A DNA stretch of 64,000 nucleotides from assembly GCA_005765155.1 (NCBI GenBank), contig VCCP01000007.1:1691501-1755500 (forward strand), given 5' to 3'. Source of the stretch: Zelopaecilomyces penicillatus (Eukaryota; Ascomycota; Sordariomycetes; Hypocreales; Pseudodiploosporaceae). A model generated the notes under the pieces. It was given only the letters and a program-made list of their open reading frames with translations. It was not told the DNA's origin and did no database searches. This document shows, piece by piece, positions 32,301-44,500 of this stretch (within the stretch, counting starts at the first letter, position 1; each line of letters opens with the position of its first letter). Position numbers and translations under genes: made by a program.

Positions 32301-33900
32301 TGGGCGTGAGCGAGCTCCTCGTACGCAGTCCCCGCGACGAAGCGGTCGTCATGGGCACGATCAAGGTCCTCCTTCCGCACCCTTTGATGAAAGACATGGG
32401 CCCGCATATCCTCAAGAGCACAGATCTGCCGGACGGAATCACCGAGACCGTTCACCAAACTCGGGCAACCATCGTGCCGACAAGGGTATGGATCGTGAAA
32501 ACGATAGAATGCATGTTGATAAGGCTCGAGAAAGTCAATCAGGATTCCATAGGCCCTCATCTCACGGTCAGGACACTGAACACAGGCCGTTACCGCCGCC
32601 TTATCAAGATCAGAACTACGGACGCCTTAACCAGGCTCCTCCTAATCCTGATATTCCATCGGGTCCTCGGGGACGTGGCCGTGGTGTTTCTAGAAGCAAC
32701 CAGCATGGCACATCCCCTGCTGTAGGCAGCAGAACAGAGAGCCGTTACAATGCGCCGGAGACACCTCGAGCTCCCTCGCCTGAAAGAGCACCGCCATCCG
32801 GGCCGTCTTCCTCACGAGGCCGCCGTAGTGGTTATGAGCATGCTACCGGCCCGTCTACTCCTTCAGTCACTCCCATTGCCCCCCATTCTGACCGGAAAAG
32901 GGGCCATGTCAGTGGATCAGAGAAGCCATCCCCTGTTGTAGCATCAACGGGGGTGCATCCGGATCGCCTAGCCCAGATGGGCGGCTCTCAGTTACCTCCT
33001 CCACCTCCACCCCCACCTCCTCCAGGGCCTCCGCCACACAATAGTCACGGCAGTCACAGCAGCCACGGTCGGCATTCTATGCCATCCACAGGAAACTCCG
33101 AAAGGTCTGGACCACGACACTCAAGTGGTATACCAACGGACCCAATTGTACCTACTGGGCCTTCGTCGTCCGGGGAGAGAGTAAGATCAGGTGGAGGTAG
33201 AAGGCAGTTGGCAGGTATCAACAGCACGCTACAAAAGTCACAGACAACAGGTCCTGAAGGTGTACGGACCAGTTCGCGTGGTGGCCAACAACGACAGATG
33301 CTGAGTAACAACTCGGATGTTCAAGTTCTTGCAGGAGGATCACCAGGCCCAACAAATATGCCAGATCGCCAGGACAATGCATGGCAGGAGCCATCAAACA
33401 GGAGTGCCGCGGACGGCGAGAATGGGTCAAGCCGAGGCGAGCATGACCGTAATCGCCGAGATCGTGAAGGCAGATCTGATCGCTCGAAGCGCTCATCGCG
33501 ACGCAGCAGTCGTGACCGAGAGCGGGATAACAAGGAGCATAGTGATCACCGCGATAGGCGTTCAGTTGGCGGCACAGCCGAGGGTGGTACGAGAGAGGAT
33601 CGTGAAGCTCGGAGGTCAGCACGAGAGACCGGCGGAAGAGAGACAACGGGCCCCCCAGGCAGTAGAGAGTTAATGGGGGGACGTGATTCACGGCATCGGG
33701 GTGACGCTCAGAACAGTGGTCAAGGCAGCCGAGGTGGCGATGATCGGGCCAATAGAGGCAGCCGCAGCGCCCCAAGGGATGGGAACCCCCGGCCGGACGA
33801 GCAGCGACGCGAGCCCAGAGATGATCGGGGAAGAAAACGGCGAGGGGAGGATGTCGAAGGAAGCATGTCGAACGAGCGTGAAAAGCGCCCTAGACGATAG
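26389..33900 (+). CDS. tho2: THO complex subunit 2 (Tho2/THOC2)
   Basis: The largest subunit of the THO complex, which couples transcription to mRNP packaging and export and limits R-loops in the nucleus. Exons are 26389-31194, 31245-31327 and 31392-33900 (introns of 50 and 64 nt), 2465 residues. An N-terminal disordered Arg/Pro-rich region (about 1-145) leads into a helical core of roughly 1400 residues, including TTRYSMYAEWFEGQ and KLILRDLSRWHKNEPA, recognisable from Tho2 proteins. Near the end of the core is TPEFYVTFWALELGDLFCPEDMY. Exon 3 encodes about 835 low-complexity residues: RD/RE-rich repeats, a poly-Pro run, and a terminal RS/RD-rich basic segment. The start at 26389 is the first ATG of the frame. 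Confidence 0.94.
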
Positions 33901-36226
33901 TCTAAGAGGCGTTGATCAGCTCTGTTGTAATAATCACCTATTTAACCACGGAGATGTGGTTTTGTTTTATTTTTGAAAGATACGGACGCGGAGGGGGGGT
34001 AGCATTCGATATACAATGAGCAATGGCAACTACGGCTGACTGAGCAAGGAAAAGGGAGGTTATTCATTATGGTGGCTGTATCTGGGATCTGGCCGACAGA
34101 AGAAGTTTGGGGAGGAGAGTTGGGGACAAACAAAGTCAGGACAGCAGCCGCATGTCTTTTTTTTATGGCGTTGGGACGACATCACATCTCACGTTTTTTG
34201 CTGCACCCTGCGGTACGCCTTTTTACATGGCACCGGCACTTCATTACACTATACTTCATTATCTATCATTTTGCGAAAACTACATGTTGATATCTCAACT
34301 CTACACTCTTGTTCCACCATCTGAAGAATCATGATTGTCTGGGTGGGAATGTCTTTTTGCTCTGGCGAAAGAGAAACGCAATGGGGGGATAACTTATCTC
34401 AACCACCCCCTTGGAGTGAGGCGTACCAAATATCGACAACACCTTGTCGTTTAGTTGTTGCACGTGTCCTGTACATGAACAAAAATTGCAACGGCTTGAA
34501 GGAAGAGCATGCATGCCCAAGTATAGAAGATGAATGTTCTCATTTTGATCGAATCTTGATATTTTGCTGCGTTGAAGCCTGGGTCGGCCAATATGAGAAT
34601 TTATCGCCAGGGGAATGGGAGGGCTTATCTCACGGTGTAAAGGGTGTTTTGGTGTCTTTGGCTGGGATAATAAGCAGGGCGTTTCTGGTGTTGTAAGGTT
34701 TTAGTGTAAATCTTTAGCGGTAGGATTGTAAGTTGTGAGAGGTGTAAAATAGAAAGCTGCAATGATCTTGATATATATATAAGCTATCGCTGCTGATATT
34801 ATTCTAGAAGTTATCATATTTATTATATATACCTACATTTAAAAGAGAGTGCTAGTGATGAGAAGAGTTTATTCGCGCTTCTACTCCATCAGATGTGATG
34901 GAATTCACAATCTAAACAGTTGCCAAAGTTTCTATCCAGAGTAGGAAAGTTTCTGACACGGTAGGCTGAGCCAATGACGTATGTGTAAAGATGGTGCCCA
35001 AGCTACCACTACCTACACACAAGTTTTTCAAGACGGGCGTTTCTCGTAAAAACGCCTTGTTGAGAAGCGCCTCTGTTGCATACGAGAATTAGTGCATATG
35101 TTTGTACGAAGTAGAAGATGTAGTGGTGGTGGCAAGGCAGCTGTTAGTAGAATATACGTGATTCGCTACTCTCTGTAAGTGCGTGCTTTAGATGGATTAG
35201 ATAAACTGTCAGAAATTCTATACAAGTATGGGGGTTTTATGATAACTGATACCTCGAGCAATGTTCTCTTCCTATGGCAGTGCAGTGGAAGCGCTGATAT
35301 TAAAGGGTTCATGGTGTGACAGGACTGACAGCCAATTTCGTCATCACGAACCCACCACAAGGGGGAACTTATAGGTGACTTGTGGCTGCCTTGTGGGGGC
35401 GAAGCACATGGTAGCCTACAGGCGCCTGTACGAAGAGACTCGGCTGTTCGGCAGGTCAGTGCAAAGGTACCTCTCTAGTCACTGCTAGACACCTTCCAGC
35501 GTGCCTGTTCCGTTCCTGCACAAAGCACTCCTTGGCACCGCCTCTTCCGCTGCCCCCCCCTCACCCCACTAATTACTTAGAGGAGGACAACGGGGCCACA
35601 CTTGCAGAGGTGGAAGGCTGGAACACTTCTTGACTCTCTTGCTTCATACACTCCTTCCGTCTCTTTCTTGTCAAACCACCAAAACCCCGCCTTGCACGAC
35701 AATCCCTCTGGATTTCTGCTGAAGTTTTCTCGTCCTCTTCTTGTCTTCTTCCTTTTTAACTCTCTTTTTTCTTCTTTTTTTCTTTCTGTTTCCCTTGCTC
35801 TCAACTGGCTTCACTCCTGGAACCAACTCTCGCGGGTTTTTGCCCCAGGGGACCCATTGAAAGACGATAATCTGAAACTGACTGACGACGACGCTATTTG
35901 TTTGAACACCTGAAGGTGCGGACCGCGGAACGATTGACTTCCCAGCGTTTACATCAACGAAGAAGTCGCTCAGACGCGCACAGGGAGCGACACCATTTTG
36001 GTATATGGACACGCTTGCGCCTTGTTCAATGGACGTATCCGACCGCGACGCCGGCATTCGCATTTGACAGATCCTGACCAAGGACATATGCGCGCAGCAG
36101 AGAGCATTCACCACAGTCCTGGAGAGCCCAAACTACGAGGCTATCGCATAAAGCCATCGAGATCGATCATCACCGGCCTTGCCTTTGCCGCATTGAAACA
36201 GCTGCGCCGTCAACTGCCTGCCCATC
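33901..36226. other. Intergenic region and long 5' leader of the DUF300 gene
   Basis: 2.3 kb without a supportable gene. A 14-bp perfect palindrome (TACAGGCGCCTGTA) lies at 35417-35430. A pyrimidine-rich stretch at about 35630-35800 and ATG-containing DNA up to 36226 look like promoter and 5' UTR. A 121-codon ATG frame at 34331-34696 has no recognisable content. Confidence 0.45.
35417..35430. repeat. 14-bp perfect palindrome TACAGGCGCCTGTA
   Basis: Reads the same on both strands. It lies about 800 bp before the DUF300 gene start. It could be a dimeric factor site; no factor is known to me. Confidence 0.8.
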
Positions 36227-38197
36227 ATGAATTTGACGTGTAACTCCACATTGGAGCACATGAGAAGTACGTCATCTTTCAATTTCGTTCCCTAGGCACC
36301 TCCATTGTGCTTCAGTTGCGCCAGGTTTAAGCAAGATATGAGCTTAGGCAGTCAAGTCTATTTTATTGCTACGGAACTCAAGGTTCATCGCTGGTAATCT
36401 ATGCGACGCGACACGATGCGATCTGAACTTGACGTGGCCGTGCTGAGGCTCAACTTGCTGCAATCATCTGAAAACGCACTTATGCACTCACTATTCGGAA
36501 CTGACTAGAATTGTAGTTTCTCCTGGCTCTGAGATTTTAATTCTTGGCCCTCTCAACTTTCATGAGCTTGCGCGCATTATTGCCGCCTCCTGTACTTTGA
36601 TCGCAACGGTCCTCAGCCTATACCTCATCGTGATGCATTCTCTCAATTACACTCAACCTCGCCAGCAGCGATAGTGAGTTTTCTGTCCCTTATCACGCTA
36701 TAGATCTCCCTGTCCAAGTCTAACAAAAACCTGTAGCATTATTCGCATTCTCTTCATGGTGCCTGTCTACGCCATTTCATCCTTCCTTCAACTCCAGTGG
36801 TATTGGCACGCCATCTACTTCCAGGTTCTCGCCGATTGTTACGAAGCGTTCGCCATTGCTTCATTCTTCGCCCTGTTGTGTCACTATGTCGCCCCAGATC
36901 TGCATCTTCAAAAGGCTTTCTTTCGTGAGATGCGTCCTGTCAAGCCGTGGGTGCTGCCCGTAAACTGGATGGCCAAGTGCTGTGGTGGAGAAAAGGGCAT
37001 TTGGAGAACTCCCAAGAGCGGCCTCACCTGGTTCAACATCATTTGGATAGGCATCTACCAATACTGCTTCATCCGTGTTGCCATGACCATCACAGCTGTC
37101 GTGACACAATACTTCAATCGATATTGCGAAAGTTCCAATCTTCCTGTGTTTGGCCACATCTGGGTATGTCAATCGCCAACCTTTTTTGTTCCCATTATTT
37201 CTTCCTCTTTACAAGACTAACTCTGCTCCTCCAGATCATCATTATCAACGCCCTCTCCGTTACGGTTGCCATGTTTTGCGTTATCCAATTCTACGTGCAG
37301 CTGACAAAACCCCTATCCGAGCATAAGCTCTTCGTCAAGATTATAGCCATCAAGCTTGTCGTATTCCTATCTTTTTGGCAGGCATCAGCTATTTCTGTTG
37401 GAACCTCGACGCTCAAGATTGTTCATCCCAACAAGGTCATTGCATATCCAGATCTCAAGGTCGGTATACCCGCTCTTCTCCTTTGTGTTGAAATGGCAGC
37501 CTTTTCTATTCTCCATCTCTGGGCATTTCCCTACGCACCCTATGTTGATGGGGCCCCTTCCATTTACTACCCCACACCTGATCCGAAGAAAGCCACGTTG
37601 GCTATCGAAAACGAGCGTCAGTCGCCAGCTGGTGGCTTCCTGGGTGTCTGGGCCCTATGGGACGCTATGAATCTGTGGGATTTCGTCAAAGCTTTTGGCA
37701 GAGGCATGCGCTGGTTGGTCTGTGGTGTTAAGCGCCGCAAGGAGGATATCAGCTATAAACTCAGCCACCACCATGATGAGGGGCATGACTTGGAAAATCT
37801 GCATGAGGCGAAGCCTGGATCAACACCTTATAATCCACTGCAGCTGAGACATGTAGGCTCGCTAAATGACCTCTCCTCAACAGCATACCATGGAAGCGGT
37901 GGTATCATGGCTGGCGGCGAAGAGAGAGCTGGACTGATGTATAACGCCCAGCCAAATCCAGAGGCTAAAGCCCTCGTCTCGTCACCACAGACATCAAATT
38001 ATCCCAACCAGCAACACCCACAATTACACACAGTACCACAACCGTACGATCCACCCCCATATAGTGTGTTGGGACAGGCCTCCACCGGTTCATATGGGGC
38101 TCCTCCCCCTCGACCACCGCGCCCTGATGAACGGACGGACACACAAGTCAGAATTGGCGAGGCTTTGTGGGGTCCAGGTCCGGAACGCTCAGTTTGA
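36227..38197 (+). CDS. DUF300 / TMEM184 / OST-alpha family membrane protein
   Basis: A multi-pass membrane protein of the family that includes human TMEM184, OST-alpha and plant LAZ1; in fungi its substrate is not established. Exons are 36227-36266, 36517-36673, 36737-37163 and 37235-38197, joining to 528 residues. Introns are 250, 63 and 71 nt. The first exon (MNLTCNSTLEHM) is tiny. About seven membrane helices follow, beginning with ARIIAASCTLIATVLSLYLIV. Family motifs are RILFMVPVYAISSF, DCYEAFAIASFFALLCHY and the conserved KxxxFLSFWQ element (KLVVFLSFWQ). The last about 200 residues are a cytosolic tail with His-rich and Pro-rich patches. The N-terminal exon is inferred from splice signals alone. 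Confidence 0.9.
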
Positions 38198-38840
38198 GCT
38201 TTACCAAGGCGGTGCAGGCATGGCAAAAGCCTAACATGAAAGTACTATTTTGCAAGTAATGTGTGCGTGTGTTTTTCTATGATACCAATGTCTCTGGGGC
38301 GTTTAAGCAGGGAGCGGCGGGCTGGTGCCTTGTTTTAATTTACTTTTGCTACTTTCACTTACTTCTTGACTGGTTCTGTGTTACTGTTGGCTGGAAAGTC
38401 AACGTGTGAAAGTCTAAAGAAATGTGCTTATATTTTTAACGTTAATGTACATAATCATATAAATATGGTGTGTGAGCGCACCCATGTGTTTTAAAAGCTC
38501 ACAGGCGCTGGTTCATGGGGAATGAACAGATTTGTGGGTTGATATAGTGTCATAGCTTGAAGTACTCCAACCGAGATATTACGGTCATGGCCAAAATAAC
38601 ATCATCCGGGGCTTTCCATCTTGACAATGAATAAGCGTCTACTTTATTTGGTCCAGTCTTTTCAATGTGTTTCTTTTTTTCTAGCAATACCTTGACAGTC
38701 GATATTGAAGTTAACAGTTTTACGAGGCCCCCTTGATGTTAATCCTGTACCCCATGGAATTCACATCCCTCTGTATAATGATTTTAACAGATGTACTTGT
38801 CACCACCGTGACATGTCAATCTCGTATCCATGACTTCCCT

Positions 38841-38856
38841 CTATCTATCTATCTAT
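38841..38856. repeat. (CTAT)4 microsatellite
   Basis: Four CTAT units in the convergent intergenic region. Confidence 0.85.
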
Positions 38857-38985
38857 TAAATACTCAAATTTTCTTGGTAATCAGGAATGTCGATACCAAA
38901 AAAGGACACAAGATATATATATAGATAGAGCAAAACAGCAGGACAATATGGGGAAATATATCATGGGCTTTTGTTGATTAGTTCT

Positions 38986-39004
38986 TGTGTGTGTGTGTGT
39001 GTGT
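38986..39004. repeat. (TG)n microsatellite
   Basis: Nineteen bases of alternating T and G in the convergent intergenic region. Confidence 0.85.
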
Positions 39005-40145
39005 ATTTTCTTTCTTTTATAGATAAAAAAGACGAGTTATGCACATTGCTACGCATAGCAAAGCCCTCCTTCTCAGGATAGTTCCTTACACTTAGAACAA
39101 CTTAGGGAACTTTCACATTTGCCAAGACCATGTAGGCTAGGTCTTCATACTCGTGCAAGTCAAGATCACATGTGACAAAGCCTAGGTAGATCACATGAAA
39201 AGAAGATTGATTGTCGAGGAGGTAGCACAGCATAACATTAAAGAATCCTGCATTTAGTAGCCTCATTGCTTCGTAATTTCCATAAAAACAGACAGTTACA
39301 CCAGAAAGATGCATGCACACTATGATGACAATATGATGCAATGTCACCAACACTCGAAGAACAACATCTACATATTCTGCTCGACTTGAAAAATGCATTC
39401 TATTGTGTCATTTTACGCTCGCAATTCTCCCTCAAGCATCGTAGGCTTGGGAAGTATGTTGCATGTCATGTGTATACGCTTAACTAGCCATGTTTGTTTC
39501 CATCCCCATCGGGCCCCCCTTAGCCCATTATTCCCTTTTATATGTACAAGAATTACAGTCGCTGGGTTACTCATTTCTGAGAACCATAGCCAGGTTTCTT
39601 CTGGTGCATTTTGCACACAGTCCACCGATCATGCCTTTTTTTTTCTCACCATGTAACGAGGCCGTTCAACTTGAACTTCGTTTCTCGCCTGGTCTTTCTG
39701 TCGTAGAGCACCCGAAGACGAGAAATCGTGGCAGCCTTATATTGTCCTGATAAATGTGCGACGACTTTGTCATGTCTCGACATACCTAACAAGGTCTTGC
39801 ATATGTTCCTAAAACACAAATGGTGGCCAGGGCTACCGGCCTCAATTTGCTTCTCTCGGAAACGGCTCATTATCTGTGCGAGCCACAACTGTCCAAACTA
39901 GGGTTCTTTCATGCCCTTCATGCACTCTCCTAAAAAGTGCCAACGCCATCCTGGTATCTCAAAATGCAATGTGGTCAGACCCAATAAGCTTCGTCTTTCA
40001 AAGCTTTGGACCGAAGACGCGAAATTCATGTACGTCATGACACACTGGGTCGTCTAAAAACTGTCCAAAAGGAAATAAAAAAAAAGTGGTTTAAATGATA
40101 CATCGAGAAAAAGAAAGTGCCGCTTGTCAGCGTCGCTCAGCTGTG

Positions 40146-41597
40146 TCAAGGATCAGGATTGGTTGCACGCAACACCTTGCGCTCCTGAATCTTTCTAGAG
40201 TAGTCGTGATCGTCTCGCAGCGTGTTGATGCTCTCATGGCTGCCGCTTCGTAAATACAGGCCCTGTTTGAAGGGATCCATGCGTGGATCAATTTGGAGAG
40301 CACTATTCCGGTTGCCCACGGAAGCACTCGGCGAGCCTGGAGAACCTCCGCTCATGGTCATCGACATCTCCGGCCGGAGTGAGCCCATTCCAGATGTACT
40401 ACCACCTCGGATGCTGGGATCCTCTTCATAGCCGGCTTCCCGTTCTTGTCGTTTGCGACGGAGCCACCAGAAAATAAGCGCCCCTGCGATTATCAAAACG
40501 GCAGCAATAATACCGATGACAATTCCTACAATGGCTCCAGTGCCAATGCTATCCTTTTTCATGGAGACGCCATCCTTATCGCCATCATTGGGTGCTTTTG
40601 TAATCGTAGGCACAACAGTCACAGTTCTGATGACACCGCCGTCGGTGACAGTGCGAACTCCCGTCGTTGTTGGCGGTGATGATGTACTTTCTGGCTAGAG
40701 AAATAGTCAGCACATACACATCTTCAGATAGATCTGATCATCAGTTCAGATCTGATCATCAGTTCAGATCTAATCATAGGGAGGTGAGGATAAGATGAGA
40801 CCACTCATACAGAGGATGAACTACTTGACGTAGTCGGCGTCTCTGATGGTACAGATGTGACTGTTTCCTGCACAGTCTTAGTCACACTAGCCGTCACCGT
40901 CGTGATCAAGGCCTGGTCTCAAGAATATTAAGCCCTGTTCTTTCCCCATACACAACCAACAGCAGTAACAACAACGACTCGCTGATACAAACAAAAGAGC
41001 ACTTGATAGTCGACAAGCCACAGGATACTCGATCCGGTGCGCCAACAGTAAAACGGGGATTTGGTAGAGGAGGGGGCCATAGACTCTCAAACAGAGCCAG
41101 GCCAGTCAGGAAGGCAAGAAAAAGGACTTACAGCTGAAGTTGTTGTTGCTCCTGGTGCGGATTGCGTCCCTGAGGGTATCCGCAAATTGAGCTGCAGGTA
41201 GCCAAAAAGACCCCGGCCTCCACACTTTTCTTCGGGAAACGCTGGGCAAGGAATATTGCACTTGGAAGAGTCCACTATTGAAGCTTCCTCGGGGAAATAG
41301 TCGGAACACCAGCAGCCTTTGTCTTGTGTTATGGCAAAGGCGGCCGTCTGCAAACAAAAATCGTGGCAAAGGCCGTTGGTCTGGTATATGCTGATGTCTA
41401 TTAGGAAACAAATGGTTAGCTACAGCATGTTGCACCTTGACTTGGACTGAATGGACAGGCGACATACTCCTTGCCATGGAGGCGGTATTCACTTCTGCGC
41501 AAAAATCAAAGTCTAATGCCGTTGTGAAGGAGAACCATGCTGACAACAAAAGGCATATATAGCCCAGACCCAGGGCGCTTTTCTGATATGAAGCCAT
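40146..41597 (-). CDS. WSC-domain transmembrane protein (Wsc-like cell-wall sensor)
   Basis: 348 residues from four exons: 41597-41468, 41397-41132, 40912-40811 and 40694-40146. A hydrophobic signal peptide covers about residues 9-30. A cysteine-rich WSC-type domain follows (CHDFCLQTAAFAITQDKGC, CWCSDYF, CPAFPEEKCGG), then a Ser/Thr-rich stalk, one membrane helix (about 218-243), and a basic cytosolic tail with an RRKRQ stop-transfer. Yeast Wsc1-3 are mechanosensors that signal to Rho1/Pkc1 for cell-wall integrity. The architecture matches but the stalk is short, so sensor function is inferred. Exon 3 (102 nt) encodes only stalk residues, and its 5' splice site pairing is the least certain. 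Confidence 0.85.
40730..40777. repeat. 18-bp tandem repeat inside an intron of the WSC gene
   Basis: AGATCTGATCATCAGTTC occurs twice in full, then 12 bases of a third copy with one change. It lies within the last intron (40695-40810). Confidence 0.85.
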
Positions 41598-44500
41598 GAT
41601 TGATGAACAGTCGATCAAACAAGAGACTATTCAGGTCGTTAGCATTACTTGATTTATAGTGGGTGGGAAGCTACATGATGTCTGAAAAGGCTTTACGAAC
41701 TTACTGTGTTGAGGAAGTATGCGAAAACGACGTATGCAGGATACCTATTCAATCCACCACATAACACACAAAAAAACGTATAATTGCCCCTTTAAGAAAC
41801 GAAATCCATAACAACTTTGTCAGTGCTAGGCAAGTAATGGTTGTGCCGCTCTAGAGAGCTTCTCGAGAGAGCCCGGAGGTCGTCGCAGAGAATGTAGTGT
41901 AGTACGGGTCAGTGGATGTATAGATGGACAACGGAAGGATGTTGTTGTTGTTGTTATTTTTCGAATGGATTTTTGCGGGATCGGTCGGGGCTTCGAAGGG
42001 CGTTGCGTTAACGAAACCTTGTCGCTAGAGTCGGAGGAATTGGGCGTGAAGTCTCTTGTGGAAGGATTGGTGAGACGAAGCAAGACAAAGTAATGAATGG
42101 CGTTGATGGCAAAGAATGGACGGCGGCGTGTAGAGCAGCTAGCGAGCTAACTGGAGGCCGAAGGGGAGAAAGAGAGAGTCGGGCTCAGAGAGGGGGAAAA
42201 CTGAGTATGTAAACTTGGTCCGGAATGCACGGCCGGATGAATTATGGCTGCTTGTCCTGGAGGAGGGAAAGCGAAGAGAAGAGTTTTGGCTGGTGGATGG
42301 AACGTGGGGAGAGACTGGAATGCGTGGCTGGGCCGGCAACAGGCAAGTAGCAGCAGCAGCAGCAGTAGCAGTAGCAGGGGAAGGATGCCGGAAAGCGGAG
42401 CAAATCGAACAAGCAAAGAAACAGGCGAGAGATCCAGGCACGGGCCAGCTCACGACGCAAGGCGGAAAGAAATCAGCAGGTGATGCTTGGATGCTGGAGC
42501 AGCAGGCGATGCGGATGATGCAGATGATGCAGGACAAGCCAGACAGTCGCGCGGGTCGTCAATTGGCGTCGTTGAGCTGTCTGTCTTGCGGTTGTCTATG
42601 GTGTTGTTGGCCTCTGGCTGGCTGGCTGGTTCTGCTTCCCCTTTTCCTTTATCGTGGGAAATGTTACGGCCGTTGGGTTTGCAAAGGAAGTTCGAGGGAG
42701 ACAGCAGACGGGATCGACGGCGTCCTAGCAACCCAGCAATGCAGGGGACGGGGGGGGAGAGAGAGGAAGTCAAAGCCAGGTGAAGGTGAAGGGGGGTGTG
42801 TGTGTATGTACGTAGTAAGTAGGTGTATGTGAGTGTGTGAGCAGCCGTGGACACCAGTCGCGGGAATGGCTGTGACTGCGAATGCCTCTCAGCAGTGATC
42901 CCTATCGTTTAGAATGCTATTACTCTTCGGGGGACGGACTCGAATGGAAACACGAACAACGAACAACGCAGCTGGATATGGGCGAGTTGGGCGCGTGGCA
43001 GCAGCTAGGCGAGAGGGAGAGTCAAAAGGGAGGAAGAGGGCCAAGAGAAGCTCCAACGACATCCAGTACACAAGTCAACACTGAGACCTCATGGCTCGCC
43101 CCGATTAGGGAATGCCAGGGCAAGACCACCACTAACGTTAGCTGCAGTACAGCGCGTTTCGTAAAGGCCACGGGTACTACGCTGAATCAGCCCACTGAAC
43201 AGTGACTGGAGCTGCCCGGACCTACCTGGATTCTGGCGCTTATCTCTTGGATGTCTTGCACTCCTGAACAAAAACAGCAGCAATTCTCACCTCACCAACA
43301 CCAACAGAAGCACCGCCAAAAAGAAAGGTGGCTTGACACAAGACACGGGAACCAGCACGGAATGGACCATGGATGGTTCAGCAGCCCCTCCCAGCTGCCG
43401 GCACCTCCACCAGAGCTTGCAGGGCTGTCTGTGCCTTAGCTTGTCGCAGCCCCTGGCCCATGTCGTCACCAGCGCCGGAGCTTCAGGGGGGGAAGCCTCT
43501 GAGGGTGGAGTGGTGTTTGTTAGTGGTGTTGTTGCTGTTGGTGGTTGCTGTTAGCGTTGGTGTGCGCTGCTCCTCCGTACTGTCAAGGTACCCGACCTTG
43601 GCAAGCCCTCTGGGTGTGTCCATCCATCCACCCAAGCCATCCTACAGCGAACAGACACCCGACCTGTACCGCCCAGCCCATGTTTCCCAGGAACCACCGC
43701 CACGGAACCCGTCAGTGCCGAGCGGAACCCTTGGTGCAGACGGTGTAGACGACGACGACGACGATAGCAACTTTCTTTGGGGGTCGAGCGCAAGCAGGAC
43801 AGGTGCAAGATAATGAGTTACTTGCCTTCCTTAAAGCAGCAGCCTCCATCTCTTCATCGCCCCCAGCAGCTGCGGGCGCGCATGCGAGTGCAGTGCAAGA
43901 GTGCTGAGCCGTGAGCAGTGAGCAGCGAGCCAGTGCTCGGTCGCTGGTCCACCCTTTTCGCGGGCATCATTGGCCCGGAAGCACCTGGAGCCGTCGTCCT
44001 GGCAGGTAGCCCAGCATCCAGCACAGCCAGTGAACTGTACCAACAAATCTGGACACCCCACTGGATGACAAAACTGTTAACATCGATTACTCACACACTG
44101 TACACAGGACACACCATACACTTCACTCCTCCTCGTATTCTTCCGCCATACAACCACACACACACACTCACACACACAGTACCATGGGCAACGTCGCTCC
44201 CCGTTTCGTCTCGTCTCTCCACCCTCACCTGCGGCCAAGAACCAAAAAAAAAAGTCACAGGATTTCAACCAGGCCATAATTACGAGAAAGAGTCGTACCC
44301 GTACGAGCATCTTTATTTATAACACGAGGCCTCCTCGCCAGCACAAGCAAGCATACCTAGCATAGCTCTCCAATCGCATCTTTGCCGTTTCGTCACTGAT
44401 CTGGCTGAATGTGAAGTATCACGCTCCCTTTTCCTCGCGTCCTCGTGCAGTTCAAAACACTGTCAGCAAGCAGGTCGCAGGTTGAACGAGTCCGCAGGCA

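Larger units (their letters stand above)
38198..40145. other. Convergent intergenic region, no supported gene
   Basis: AT-rich, between the 3' ends of the DUF300 and WSC genes. It contains a (CTAT)4 tract (38841-38856) and a (TG)n tract (38986-39004). Short frames only. Confidence 0.5.

Noticed and set aside
42215..42832. 205-codon frame with an Ala/Val run
   Set aside because: The run comes from the CAG/TAG repeat, and the rest has no domain.
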